DNA of 64,000 nt from Caprimulgus europaeus (taxonomy: Eukaryota; Chordata; Aves; Caprimulgiformes; Caprimulgidae): contig OU015524.1 of the NCBI GenBank assembly GCA_907165065.1, positions 31,310,795 through 31,374,794 of the forward strand, given 5' to 3'. The position numbers and the translations under genes were made by a program. This document shows positions 15,401 through 30,400 of the stretch, piece by piece. How positions within the stretch are numbered: position 1 is the stretch's first letter; each line of letters starts with the position of its first letter. The notes beneath the pieces were generated by a model that was given only the letters and a program-made list of their open reading frames with translations, made no database searches and had not been told where the DNA came from.

Positions 15401-18400
15401 CTAGACTGAAAGTGGCACACTGTACAACAATACACAAGTATGAATCAACTCAAACTGTGCATCTGCAACTAGTTCTGCACCCGTCTCATAGGAAGGCTTA
15501 CGTGCACATCTCAGATTGGTTACAACCATTTTTAAAATGCATACCATGGAAGAACTTACCTGTCATTCCTAAGCACACCGATGGAGGCTCAATTAAACAA
15601 TTCTCTTCTGTCGAGACACTGCTTGCATAGTTCTCCATAATCTCCACTAAAACTAGGAGCAACTCCAAACTTCAGATCTTAAGTTCAGCCCTTTAACGGG
15701 CTTTTGGCTTGACCATACCACAACTTGTGTAACTTTCATTTTCTAAAAAGGTAAATTGTTACCTCATCTCAGGCAGTTTATTATAGTAGCGGGTTTAGTA
15801 GCGTCAGAAGACAACAATAACTTTTATTCTTGCGGACAAAAAGCCTGGTGATGTCATCTGTGACAGCTGGCTAATCCTCACTTTTCCAAATAGAGAATAA
15901 ATTCAAAATGGTCTACAGAAATGAATTCTAATTGGTCTACAGGAAAAGTAATGGAAGAACTTCCATATGATAAAGACCAGACTCCAGAAGCATTGTTGCC
16001 CACACAGCTGTAGCTACTGTCTTACAGAAGATGGCCAATAACCATTTACCTATCTGGGAGTAAGCAACTCAACATAAGCAAGTTGAATATTGTTTTGTGG
16101 CAAAAGCGTCCTTGGCAATTGCTAACTTTTTTCGCTATTGGACTAAGTTTCAGGAAAGGTCATTGAAAAAAAGTTATCTAGACCTTAAGAGTAAGAAAGC
16201 AATAGCATGTACATCCACTAACTTTGCCCTCTGCCTCATGCAGTGTGAAAAATAGAAAAATTATAATCAGTTATTATACAGAGACCATAGGCATCCATTA
16301 AACTGTGTCTAAACTAGAGAAATCTAAAGCGATTCAGGAGATCTGTTCTGAAGATCTGCCAGATATTAATTTAAACAAGCTCACCGAAGAGCACAATTTT
16401 CACTAAGAAGTGTAACCCCACAGATTTTGTTGGGGTGCAAAGTCAGTCTTTGAATTTCCTGTCTCTTGATCCTGTCTCCTGACAGGAGCTGGCTGCATAG
16501 TAAGTGAGCAGTTTGATAGTGAAAGGTTTTTGGACCATCAGACATGACCAAAGTGTTGAGAAAATGAATTAGCTTGAAGTGTGTATAAAGAGGCACAGTG
16601 AAGATACTATAAGGCCACCAACAGAGCACAATTTAAGCCATTTCAACAATAACTCATTTAAATGAATAGCAATGACACCAACCAGATTTCAAGAAAAGAC
16701 AAAATTTGCAGCCAGACAGTATCAGTTTTAATGAGATCTTAGAGGCGAGGCAAGTGAAAAACCCCCACAAAGTAGCTTCTCAGCCCTACTAGCAAAGACA
16801 TGCAGAATTTAGCTTTCCAAAGTAGCCATACTATTCAATTTTTGGCAAAGAAACCGCATTTAAGTTTTGTTCTGGAACATTTTGTGCCTTGCAGTCTTTC
16901 CTTTACCCTTCCAAAAAGCTAATCAAGAACCTATGCAAACTGCACAGTGTCTGTGATTACCTATGCTCCCTTTTTTCAGAGTATAATGCACCTCATGTTC
17001 CATAAGCAGCTAATTCATAGCCTCCTTCACAGGTTATTGCTTACTTCATAACTCTAGGCAATGTCTGCACCAAACTATAATTCTGTGCTATCAGAAAGAA
17101 AATACAATAACAATTTCTAATTGATCTGAAGTTGTTTTTCTTTGAAATGTGTTTAAATATACAGGTTGCCAGAATATCTTCCAGGAATGTGATTTTAAAG
17201 AAGACAGATTGTAACTGTTTTTCCTGGCTATACTACAGGAAACAACAGCAAGATCTTATTTTAAGTTAGTGTACTTTTATATTTCTAAGCAAGAAATTAA
17301 CTTTCACGAGAAAATGTCAGTAAACAAAACCTCCCAAGCCCGTAACAGTGGCAGTGGATTTCTATAGCATCTTTCATCTAGAATTATCATAAAGAATAAT
17401 GTAAGCACAGATTTGCAGATTTGCATTTTGTTTACATCTCTGCATACCACATGCACAAAACTTGCATCCTACAGTGGCTTAAAATTGGTACCACTGTAAG
17501 CTTTTACCTGAAAGGACAAAGATCACACTGTCATATCAGCACGTGTGCTCCATATAACCACAGAGGAGATACGGGTCCAGCAGTTACAGCATTAGTCTAC
17601 AAATTGGGATATCTAGTTTCAGTCCCTGCTTTGCTATAGTCTTCATAGGCCACTGCAGGGAAATTGCTCACAGAAAAAGGCACAGGATAATTATCTGCCA
17701 TATGCTCACATCTTTCTATCAACAGATATTTTTTCACAGTATTTGCAGGGCTGGAGTGTTATAACAACTTCAAAGGCTTCAGTTTCTTAGCAGCCAGCAC
17801 TTAAACATCCTACAGGCTGCAGTTTCAAATCAATCACTGCAAACCTACATGCCATCTACTTGTCATCTTATTTTCACAGGTTCTTCACATCCCCCTCCCC
17901 AAAGCACCACTGGAACAACTTTCTGGAGTGATCTGCTTGAAATGATCATTTCTGGGCACAGGCAAACATCAAAACTTATCATTTCATAAAAACAGTTCAA
18001 CTCAGGAGCACTTTTGTCATGGCAAATACAACCAAAGAACTTACAGACCTTGTGGGCTCTACTAGTTATACACAATAACTAGATTAAAAGTTTGTATAAA
18101 GCAAAGCTTAAGACAGTATTTATTTTATTTTTCATTTTCCATGAGAGGCTGTGAAGATTGGAAGCAGAAATTACAATAGCTTATAAACACTTACCTAAAA
18201 TCTTAAATACCTGAAGGCCTTGATTTAGCATTAAAAGGCTAAATAGAGTAGGCAAATAACATACTAAGAACTGAATTCTGCTCTCAGAAAAGCACCTTAC
18301 ATTTTGTATAAAATTATTTTCCCTCTTTTTTTCTACTGGCCATATAGTGTGACTCTTGATTAACAATCCCATACCCAAGGCAAATCTAAAACCCAGCAAA

Positions 18401-21400
18401 TCTGACACAGAGAATAAATGCACCACTGCTTCTCAAGCATCATTCACCTGAAAAAGGAGTGAGCTCAACTTCCAAAGGTTACTACAAATTACTCCTATGC
18501 CCTGCTGTAGGAGGAGTTAAGAGACAGCTAATCTTTGTACATTAAGGGTGCTCTGGAGATGCAGAAACCGTGAAGCTGAGCCTAGAAGAGCATTTTTAAG
18601 CTGTGCACTCTTCCTGAAAAAGTCTGCCTGTTTCTCCCACAGAGCTCTCTTAAAAGATAATCAGATCCCCAAAAGCTACAACTGCATACTACCAAAAGAG
18701 AGAGAGTACAATACTATCTAATTAATCTCCTAAAGACTTAGCATGCATAAGTATTTATTGTCCTACTTTGCTAAGGGATTAGAGCAAGTGTTCTTCCTTT
18801 CCAGACCTCCCAGCACACACCTCTCAAAAAGCAGATGGTACTTTTACCTGTTCTGAGAAGGAATTTCTTAATTCCCTCAGCACGTATCTATCCTGGGACA
18901 GGGAATGCAGTGCACTAATCAGCAGTTAATCCACATGAGTGCACGGCACTTTTCCCTTCGGGAGTCTGTTACCAGAGGCGCACATATTTAACTAGATAAG
19001 GCAAGTAAAAGGAGCAAAGCATGAAGACAAGATGAATTTCAACACCGGTCATGCACACGTGCATCTTTTAGCTGAAGATTTACTCATCACGCACTGATGG
19101 TAGTGTGAACAGGCCCCAGCTCCTCAGACCCTCAGTGGAACAGAGAACAGACCACTTTTTAAATAGAAAGTCTTTCACTCTATCAGTTCTTAGGGTTTTC
19201 CTTTCCTGTCAAAATGAGTAATTTTAGCTACACAAAGAGGCAGAACCTTCATAACTCATGTTTTGGACAGCATCCACTAACATCCCTTGAGCATTTATCG
19301 TTGAGTGGCACATGCCAAACTGTTTTATTCTAACCATTTTTTCCTCTCCCCAAATCCCATAAATTAAAATAAATATATCACATGGTGGATCCCACTGGCC
19401 AAGCAGTATTTCCATCTTCACTTTCACATTTGTATTGCAAGAGAGTTTACAAGGCAATGAAAATACAGTTCCTAAAGAAAACATTTACAAAATTTCATTG
19501 TGTAAATCATAAGACATTGGAAATCAAAATTATTTCTCCACTATACTGGAAAAATTAATACAAATTAGTTATCTCTTCTCAAAAAAGCAGTATAAGAAAA
19601 GAAAACTCATTTGGTTACTTTATGCAAGTAAAAGCTGCATCTCTGGGAAGACAGGTATATAGCAAAATTAATGTAGAACTGTATGAACACTAATACTGCA
19701 AATGAGAGACAGAAGATATTGACTGAATTTGAACTATATTTCTGAAGTTATCTTTAAAAAAGAACAGGTAAGCCTGAGGATCTGAGATGGAAGATAGCAA
19801 GGAAACAAAGACATAAAAGCATGTAAAGAATGAGTAAAACAAAGAGGATTTCAAACAAATACAGTAAAAAAAAAAAAAAAAAAAGCTTATGTTCTTGTCC
19901 GTTTAGGGAAATGAATAGATCCTTTGAAAATTAGCCTGAGTGCAAAGATATTTCTTTGCCCCAACAGTATCTTCTGAAGGAAAGAGCCTGCAGGGTTCCA
20001 AACTTAAACTAATCCCATTGGAGAAAAGTACAATTATAAATTATAACAGAATTCATGTTCTAGAATTTAATAAAATGAAACTGCATTATCAGACAGAATG
20101 ATTATTTCTAACTGACCTTCTGTAATCAGTTAATTTAAAAGTCTGTTCTGCTTGCAAATTCATAAGCAATGACCGACTTTTGCTACAGAAAAATGAATTA
20201 TCCTGGCTCAACAACTTGAATCCAGTGGGCACACCACACTGAATTTAAATGTATCCTCAATTCAGGAAGATTGTTCTAGATTTGATCTTTTATCTTAAAA
20301 AAAAAAAAAAGAAAGAAAAAAAGAAGAAGAAAACTTTGTAAATGTGTTTCTAGAAAGCTAACTAGCTGTTGCTTTCAAGCCAAGCCATTTCTTACTATTC
20401 TGGAGTTCTTTTGAGGAAGCAGAGTATATTGTGCCAGTACCATTATGCATCAGGGCCAGAATCCTTTAATTTTCTGCCAGTTTCTCTAATAATTTTTTTC
20501 CCCAAATTTTAATAAAACATCACTCAAGTAAAGTATGATTATAACTTAATTAACTGATGCAAAAAATAGTCATAACTACATTATCAGTTTGGTGGCTCAT
20601 ATTAAAGAAGTGTCAATACCAATATTATTAGTGCACTTCCACACTTCCAAATAAAAGACATTCCGCTTTCCTATGTCCAGCTTGGGTTATCCAACTTTTG
20701 GTTTTGGTTTAAACTCACAATGACTCGAAAGTCAATGAGATGCTGGAATTCCTTGCACCACCCTTACCACTAGCAAGGTCTTTATTTCCTGCAAATCAGA
20801 TACATTATGTATACATATAAATACGTGAACACATTTAGGCATCAGTGTCTGGTAACCAGCAATCTGAAGTTATGCCACAGCATCAATCTTCCCTCCAATA
20901 CAACACCATCTACTTGAAGGGTCTTAGGTTTGCTTAATTCTCTTGAATTCCTTGGGCAACTGTTAGTGATAACAGAGAAAACTGTCCTTTTTGGATGAAA
21001 AACCAATGCCTATTGAATATACCAGGAAGAGACAGTGAAAGAAACTAGGGCATCACTAGATCAAACTGACTGGCCACAAAAAACAATTGGTGACAGAGAG
21101 GCATTCTCAGTGTTAACAGCAGTGTAATATACTGACAAAGTCTGAGCAACTCACAGTTTCCTCCAAGCACTTTATAAAACCATCCTTCTCAAAGTCTAGA
21201 AATGCCTCTAAGAGCTCCTACAGAAAAGGAAAAACAGCAATACACCCTGACCATAGAGGGGACAGCACTAGATGCAGATGTCTTTGAAATAGGTAGTAGA
21301 CAAGTTGACAGGCACAGCTTCTTGAATGAGAAATGTTGGAAAGTCTCTAAAAGTGGTCAATGTCTCTGAAAACTGGTAGAAAATACAAGGTAAAGGAGCA

Positions 21401-24400
21401 GCTTTTGTTTTCTCTTCATGGACTGTGAGTTGCCCTTGTGAAAATATTCAGCAACACGAACAACCGATGCTGGGAGGGAGCAAGTCACAGACCAAACAAA
21501 GTCATAGCCTAGAAGAACAGATGCAGATTCAGTGACTCCAACTACCCTTTAAAGAATATTCAAAGGCCTTCCCCCACCCCCCTGTTTGTTAGCTAACATA
21601 ATCACACAGTTCACAACTTATTTTTCTCTTACTTATGTTGGTAGACTTCACTTATCCTTAAGGTAAGATATGTTAGTACAGAGTACTAATATAGACTGAC
21701 TGTATTTCTGATGGGATATTCTCAGGGTGTACAGAGGAAGTGGACTGAAGGACCATCTGATGTTGAAATAGGCTTCCAGAGAAAATCTTTAAATGTTTGG
21801 GGTAGGTGCCATAATGAGCTCAATTGCCTAGCACTTTTAAAGTTAAGGAATTTGCACATAAACTCAGGCAAATAGCCTGGAGAACTGGAAGGAACACCAG
21901 GAAGATGGAAACAGGGAGTATCTAACTGGACCAGTAAATTAAATAAAGCACAACATTAAATAAAGGGGTTGAAGAAACAAAACTAAGTTTGAAATGCATT
22001 CAGATTTCAGTCATGCAAGGGTTTCTTGCTGAACAGCATTAAAAAAAAAAATTAATGTATATTGGCAAAGCTACCTAACAGAACTTTGACTGTATATGGA
22101 GCATAGGTTTAGGCATAGCCTAAGCTTTGGTTTGTGTACCGACTCACTGACAGCCCACTCAGCTACTTCTCACATCCAGGACCGGATGCCAGCTTGTCCC
22201 AGCTCTAGCCTTTCCAGTCTCCAGGGACCACAGGGTTAGAGAAGAGCGAGCTGCAAAGGTGAGCCCGCGATCCTTCCTGCCACGCAAGAACTCTGGTAAT
22301 TAAGAGACGAGTGATGATTTTGCTAGTGCTCATACCACAGCTCTCAGCTAAGACTAGTACCTAGCTACGTAAGTGCTCCTTCTCCACTTACCAGAACTTC
22401 AGGATATGCTACTTGATTTTGCACTAGAGGAGTGAAAGAAAGGATACTCATTCAGACATGCAGTTTGGTTCTAGCAGAGACAGCAGTCTTCTCAAGCCCA
22501 GTAGCAACTGCTGCCCGCCTAAGAAATGAGTGAATTAATTGAGAAATCAAGATGAATTCAAGACAAGATCCAGAAATTCAGGAGGCCAGTGTTCTGGGCT
22601 CAAGTATAAGCTAAACAGACATAGCTTGAAAGAAACATAAGCCTAAACAACTTTTTCAGCCTTTACATTAAGATTTAAGAATCTTGTTATTCTGGTCCAA
22701 CCTTTTTGCCCATCTAACCACATGACCATGAAAAAGATGGTCAAACTAATGTGACAAATTTAAATTATCTTTAATACAACAATATGAATGCAAAGGCATT
22801 AAATGTTTTTTCCTCTATTCTGCTAGTGCTAGTGCACAATGATTAAGTTTCTCATCATATGCACACGGTAGAAAAACATTTTCTCCCTTTGCTATCCTTC
22901 AAATGATCCATTCGCATTCCTAATGTTCTCCTAAAACTAGTATTTCCTGGACTGAAAAAATATATTATATAATATTCTGTATTTTCCATATTCTAGGGAG
23001 AAACTGCATTATCAGAGAAGCTTGTGCCAAAAAATGAAATGTTTCCCTACTGAGCCTTGAACTAATGGAATTAATTTTGCCTTCTACACTAGCAAGATTT
23101 AAGCAAGAAAAGTAAAACTACCCGGCTTATCAGATATTTTATTCCCTCAAATTAAATAAATAGCAAACTGTAGATTTTTTTTCAATTTCTGGATTCACTA
23201 AGCGAAAAGTCCAGCCACAGTGTTGTGATTAACTAAAGCAGAACTTCTCAACTCAGCATATTCTCTTCTGCTCACACTTTGAGACAGAAAGCCAAGTTTT
23301 GTCAACTGCGCTAGGAAATGCTGAAATTACAGAAAAAGAAAGCAAGGTAAGTATATGCAATGACTTTACATGACAAAGTAGTACAAGGCAGCTAACTCCC
23401 TCTCAGCCCCAATAAATATTAACAATTCTGGACAAAGAGGACAGATAACAGGGAAAGGCTAGAAGAAGAGAAATTCAGAAGACTAAAACAGGGAGAAAAT
23501 GGCATAATTTCCCAAAGCAGAAAGGCCTCGAAGGAAGCAGAGATGGAAAGATAATAGGAAAAACTTGTTTTCCGTCACGTCTCTTGAATTCTTTCTGCTG
23601 AACTCTTTGTGTAGCCTCCATCTTCAGCACATGGCTACACAGACAATCCTAACGCTCAATCTGGGCACAGTGTGACTTCTCAGAGGGACCCCCGAATGCT
23701 GGCCTCACACAGGCCGCAGTCAAGCTGGTCAGGCTACTCCCGGAGAGGATTCCCAGCCAGAACCCTCTTTTGGGGACCTTTCATTTTAAGTCCAGCACAA
23801 GCACAGCAAAAATAAACGGCAGAAAACCTGCACCTGGTTTACAACACCCCGTGCTAGCTGGGTCAAGGAAACAAATTAGGATTCCTTAGGGGAACTAACT
23901 GTGTGGCACTCAGACACCAAGACCAGACCAAAATACATTCAAAATCAGATTCTTTCAGATCTGGCCTAAAGAATAACATTGTACTGGCATAGCTCTATCA
24001 TTTAAAAACATGGACAAAAATGTATACCAGAAATGCCAACAATACTGGCCAAAAGGGCCTTCTGCAGGGAATGTTGCTGAATTAAATTACTCTTCTGATG
24101 GTATAAAATGTGACATTATCATCACTGCTTATCGATACCAGAAAATCCTCAGCAAGGCCTCAGTGATCATATGCATATAAAGAGCCTAACCTTATATACA
24201 GGTTAGGCTACATATGTGTACATATATGCACACATACATACATCCCACATACATACAAATAAGTAGGACCAATATAGAAGGACAGGAATAAATAGTTCTC
24301 AGAATTAATGTTTGCTTTAGAGAATTAAACAGTAAATAGCACTGGATTATAAACAATCAAAACACATCCTGGACATATAAAGTCAAGACATGACTGAAAA

Positions 24401-27400
24401 AATGAACATAAAAAATGTGAATGTAAGTTAAAAATTAGAAAAAACTTCTAATAAAATGCAGGATCCAATCTTGCATTGTTTCACTTAAATTCCCCAAGTT
24501 CAATTGAAACCAAAGTAATTTAAGGCTTTTAGTACAAGCGTGGTAGGTTAGGGGTCCAAGAACGAAATCTTCTGCTGCCATCCCAAATACAGCAAGCAGA
24601 AGAGACAGTAATGCTAAAATAGCTCAAACTTACCAATACATTTCTCAAAGAGAACCCATTGCTACAACTTTAAAGTCATTCTGAAATCCATCGTGCTCAT
24701 TGCCCTTCTGTAGGGGCTTTCATACTAGACACATAACAGTTGCATCTTTGTCAACAATACAACAGTCAGAATTTTTAGAACAAAATAGTTCAAATGGCAT
24801 TACCTAATATAAGGGGTGTTTGTGTTTTTTTGTAGCTACTGTGAGCACCAACATCTGTCTCATGCACCTGATAGTAAATGAAGAATAATTAAAGAACAGG
24901 GAGATATTTAAAGGATCTCTTCAATACTCATTAAAAGCCAACTCAGCAGGTCGACAGTAATAATGATTAAGATTTTGAACAAAGACACAGAAAACAATAC
25001 AGCCTCCATGACAGTCATCAGATAGCCAGATGATAAACACGAAGTCTAATAACTAGAAAGACAAGAACTTAAAATAAACATTGCTCTACACAAGATATAG
25101 AGCATGACAACCAATACACTTGAGTAGCACAATTAGCTGAATCAACTCCACAAAGACTGAAATTTGTACTCAGTATGAACAATTAGACAAGGGGAAACAA
25201 TCTTCCCAGCGCTACGTACTGGGATGAGAACCACACTGGCCCCTTCTCTGAAGTTCTGTTTTGGCACTGCCCTCTTCCCACATGAATGCAGCGCTAAGTA
25301 TTCCCATACATACCAGCCCACAAGGACACATTCAACACTTACTGGGCTTCAGGAAATGCTAATATCCTCTTGCCTCCATCCCCACTAAAGTTAATGGAGC
25401 CTTTTCGATAGCAATGGGTGGGCAGAATAATTCTAGGGAGACTAGCTAGAGACCTGAAAGAGGATGCTAAAAACCCCAAATCCTTAAACTGACAGATAGC
25501 TTGCATATACTGCTATTGTCTCCTCTTTTCCAAACAGAATATACTTAAAAATAATGGGAAAAATGGGGTTAACATTTTGCATAAGCACTTCAGTTATTAA
25601 CTGGCTCACATTAACAATCAACTAGGCTAACATAACAAACAATTCTTGTTACTCAAACTGGCGTCACTGTAATGAGCTCCAAATTAATCTCATCCGTACA
25701 CAATCACTAATCTTGTTTTGTGCCAACTGAATTTTTAATCAGAACAAGTGAATCATAGGTTGTTTTTAAAATACATTTCTAATACTTGTCATCCAAAATG
25801 AATAAACACTAGAGCAGGGAAGAACTTTTCTATTTACATTCTGAGAACCTGATTTTATTTATGCATATTATACACACAAGTATCAAATGCATAATATAGG
25901 TGAGAATATTTTTAATGAAAATATAAAAAATGTTTATTTCTAATAATGCTTTGAGCATGAATAGTATCACCAACCTAAAGAATTTAGCCCTCTGACTGCA
26001 ATTAAAACTGTATGTCAAACTAAAATAAAAGGAACAGTTTCCCCTCTGTTTTGGAGCTCCTGAATCTCTACCTCATTCTAGAAGAACAGCATACACACAA
26101 TCAGACCCTGCAACCAGCTGAGTAACTACTTCTGGTAAGGCATGTAATGAAGCATATATTTTCCAGTGTGGAACTTGAGACTCAACCTGAGTTTCAAACC
26201 CAAGTGACTTTAGTATTTGTGCAAGACATAGAAGCAAAGCTGAGTTTCAACGAGCATTTTCAACTTGATTCTGCAATTGCAATTCCAGTTTAACAAAGCA
26301 GTTGATTAGCTCTGCTTATAACAACAAGAGTGCTCAACATATCACCCCACTGCTGAAACATAGGCCTAACCATTTTGGAATTCTTTTTGAGGGGGGAAAA
26401 GAAAAAAAAAAAAAAAGAAGTCTTCACCTCCAGCATGTATTTTTCAAAATGTAGTATTTCTAGAATCTTGTTTTAGCTGCTTAACTGAACACCTGTTACC
26501 ATGCTTAGATGAAAACCTAACTCGAAGGTCTGCCCATGGCCATAGAAACTGAAGGAGTGACTGAAATGATGTGCAGCATAACCATTTAAATGTCTTCAGG
26601 GAGGTCTGCTGACAGCCTCTATTAGAGCCAAACAAGCTTCAGGAATCTAGAGTACCTAGTTCTCATTTCAGGCTAAGCATAATGCCTGACTCAAGCCATG
26701 TAACAGCATGTGATGACTTCTGCTTGGAAAACAAGACGGTCAGGCAGAAGCGAGTAGTGCAGGAGGCTCTATGTCAGAATTCCCACAGATCCAGCGGCAC
26801 ATATTACTTACTTAAGAGACTGTGCTCCTCATTTAATACCATCTACATGCTTTTGTGCATGGTAGATTCTGTTTTGATTGCCAGGAACTGTTGCATCAAA
26901 ACTATGTGATGATTGCTCAAGATTAAGAGCATTAAATTATGCTCCAAGTGCTAGTCTATTTTTATTTATAGTCAGTAGAAAGATACGTTAACACATTAAA
27001 AAATTCTGCTAATATTTTAAAATTCAATTAAAATTACCTTCATTAAACAGCTCAGAGATCTGTGGAAAAAAGGGACTTATTCAAATACTTAACATAATAA
27101 GCAAGTTATTGTTAATGTAGCACTCTGAAGAAAAACTCTGAAAATCATGTTGAACATTAAAATACAAGTGCAAAAGCAAAAATACACCATACAGACAATA
27201 GCTGCAAGGTAAAGATAACATGCTCTGATAACATCAGGATGGACTGCAGAAGAATGACCAAAGACCTTATCAAAAAAGGTTACATTTACATAGTGAACAC
27301 TACAGCAAGACCTAATGTCCAAAGGAAAGCTGTTGGCTTGCAAATTTATTTTTGTTTTGTTTTTAATTAACTTTAAAATAGGATAGTTAATATATCATTG

Positions 27401-30400
27401 AGCATCAAGGAGCAAATGGCTCTTCAAGCCACCTTCCAACAAAGAGGACAGGAAGTTTGTATGCTTAGGCAGAAGAAAAGCAATGCTCCAAAAAGAAGTA
27501 TCATTATTGAACAATGTAAGAAAGAAAGAAAGAAAACTAAGGATGGTTTTTATCCTTGCAGATTTCCCTGGGGATCACTAGTCCTAGTGACTTGTTTTCA
27601 CATGAGAAATATGGCACTATACCACACTCCATCTGAACAACACTTGTGTAAGATGCCCCAAATTAGCTTTATTTAACAACTAATTTGTTATTTGTTTTTA
27701 ATTTCAGCTTTCCAGCACATTAAAAAGTGCTCCTCTTCCTTTAACATCAACTGCAGAATGCACTTACTAGTGTGAGTACTTCACAGGAGGTTGTAAGACT
27801 GTGAAATAACAGAACAGAAAAAGGGGAAAATAGGAGAACTGGTAAGTAAGAGATTGTGAAAACAGTTCTAGAACCGTCATATGAAGTAAAACCTTTTCTA
27901 TAAACGAGCCTAACCAAATAGCTATTCAGCAGCACCATGCCTCCTTCCCAAAGGAATTTGTGAGCTTAACAGGAAAGCAATCAGTGAAGAAATAAGACAT
28001 TCACCTTCTGTTAGGTATGCTAAAAATAATTATTAAACCAAATTATCTTAAGACTGTGTAGTTTCTAAATACAACTTAATATGAGGTGAACAAAGCTAAA
28101 ACCAAAAGCCAACACATCTGTCATGTCACACGGCAAGGACATGTTCAACTTTGTGGCTACTGCCTCAAGTTCTTCCACCACGACACCTGTACCCCAGCAC
28201 CGAACAGTACAGCACAACAGCCTCTGACTCACTTTTGGGAGCTCCTGTACCTGATCCAATAGCCCAGCTGCACTGCAGACATACTTATAAAGCACAAGAG
28301 AGGCTGCAGGAGAGGAAAAGGCAAAGAGCCTCTCCCCTAGTAAGGCTCTATATGAGGAGAAGTTCAATTAAGAGATACTTCTCGGATGTTTGAGCCAGTA
28401 GCTCCCATATAAAATGAAATATATTTAACGTGTCAATTGCTTTTTGGTCAACTTTCTAATATTACTGAAAATTTAGAGAAAAAAAATAAATGAGATCATG
28501 ACCTATTGTGTTGGTGACCAAGCAGGAATTACAACAGAGCTCTCTGGTAAAGGCACTTTTCTGACACAGCCACTAAACTCTGCACCATAACCAAAGGCAC
28601 TGAGCACTCACTGGAAGCCCAAATCCTATTGACAATCAACACTGTCGACCCAGAAATAAGGCTGCAGGTCTGCAAAGGCAGCAGAAAGGAGCCCAAAGAG
28701 AGCAGGAGAGTAAAAGAAAAACACTCTTGGTTTCAAAATACCTTGGCTTTAGTAACTACTAGTAACTTCTGAGAGGGAGAAATATTTCAAAAGTATAACC
28801 ATTGTTAGCTTCTTCAAACAAGGCTTTACTACTTGAGGCTAATTTTGAATAGTGAACAAAATGTTTCAGGTTATGGTGTTCCCTCCTCCATAGTAGTAAG
28901 ACTTTGTAAAAATATTTTCTCATTAAGTTAATTTTTGACCCTCCCAGCCTTCAAAAGCGCATTTCTTTCTCTTAGTGGTAATACTACAGCATATGAGCAT
29001 ATATCTTTCTTTGACACAATGGTTTCAACAACATACAGTCTGACTTTTATCCTTCCTCACTGGGAGACAACAAATCGACATCACTACACAACATTATGCT
29101 ACTTCTTCTGGAACTAAAAACTGCTTTTTAAAGACACAATTGAGCAATCTTTTTGCTGAAACTGATCTTTTAAGATGGTCAGATATTGAAAAGACATCTT
29201 ATTAAAGATACTCTGATAGTTATTGTAAATGGCATCTTGTCTCGATTAAAATATTTTTTGAAAACCCTACATTTACGGATTCAACTTTAAATCACATTAG
29301 AAAACAAAGTGCTTATACTCACATAACAATGAGATAAAAGATTGTTTTTTCTTTATTTTGCAGGGTTAGCAAAATCCTATTACTAAAAAAGTAAATTCCC
29401 TTTGCATGGTTTACAGTTCTCAAACAGTGAAGTACTTACATGCAAGGCAGAAGGATCTGGTAAAAATTCAGCATCCTCTCCAAAGATAAAATCTGGTGGC
29501 AGGTCAGGATAGTGAGCATTGAAAATTATATCCCCTGAAAAGTAATAAATGAAAACACTGTTTGCACATTTATGTATATGCTTATAAATAAATAAAATTT
29601 TGTACATAAGATACACTTTTTTAATATAAAATTTGATAGCTACATTAAAATATATTCCATCTATATATCCACATAATTTTTACAAAAATTCACATGCAAG
29701 ATAAGCATCAGATGTTTTGGGGGATGAAGTCAAATTCCTGAGGCATAGCTTCTTCCTCCTCTGCAAGCAATGAAACATGAAATACATTATTGCTTGGTAT
29801 CTCAAATGGCAAGTAAAACACTATTGAGGGTTGCCTCAAAACACTGAGTTAGAAAAGTGATCTTGTTTTTAAAAAGTACCACATTTAGATTGCTGTGTTT
29901 TGCATATTAAGTCAAAGTCAAATGCAAACTACTAAGATCAGGATTTTCAAAACACTGGAACTTTTAAAACTTAGTAGCATTTACTCCCTCTTCTCCTTGC
30001 CACCCACAACTCTTAGAAGGAAAAATACACAGTTCAAACGGAGCAGTTCCAATTATCCAAATTCTGTCCAAGAGAAATGCAGTATTAGGCATTTAAATTG
30101 AGAGTCTAAAATTAACTAAAAATTTAAAAATTCATCACAGATCGGCACTGAGTTCTCTTCTTGCCAGTATCACAAGTTATATAATTAATTATTGATGTGA
30201 CAGTTCAAATAAATTTGTGTTGTACTATTTCACTAATAAACATACTTCAAGAGTTCATACAGGTCAAGAGGCATTCATCTGCATATAAGCATTTAAAAAA
30301 TCACCCACAATTCAAGGAAAAAAAATAATGTATCTAGTATTATTTCTCTATCTCCCAATCACTCATTCCTTTTTAAAAAGATACAGAAGAATAGCTCCAA

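Larger units (their letters stand above)
8956..29439 (-). other. BABAM2: BABAM2 intron between coding exons 3 and 4
   Basis: About 20.5 kb, the longest complete intron here, donor GTAAGT and acceptor TTTCAACAG. It contains the LTR-type relic (9.7-10.73 kb), a plus-oriented CR1 tail (11.52-11.69 kb), a MIR-like candidate (17.57-17.70 kb), a hairpin (24.18 kb) and A-rich tracts (19.87 and 20.30 kb). The stretches at about 22.1-22.3 and 23.6-23.9 kb are slightly richer in GC but hold nothing I can identify. Confidence 0.9.

Noticed and set aside
19866..19884. Poly-A tract as the tail of a processed pseudogene
   Set aside because: No gene-like sequence or AATAAA-type signal at a suitable distance and no target duplication could be seen.
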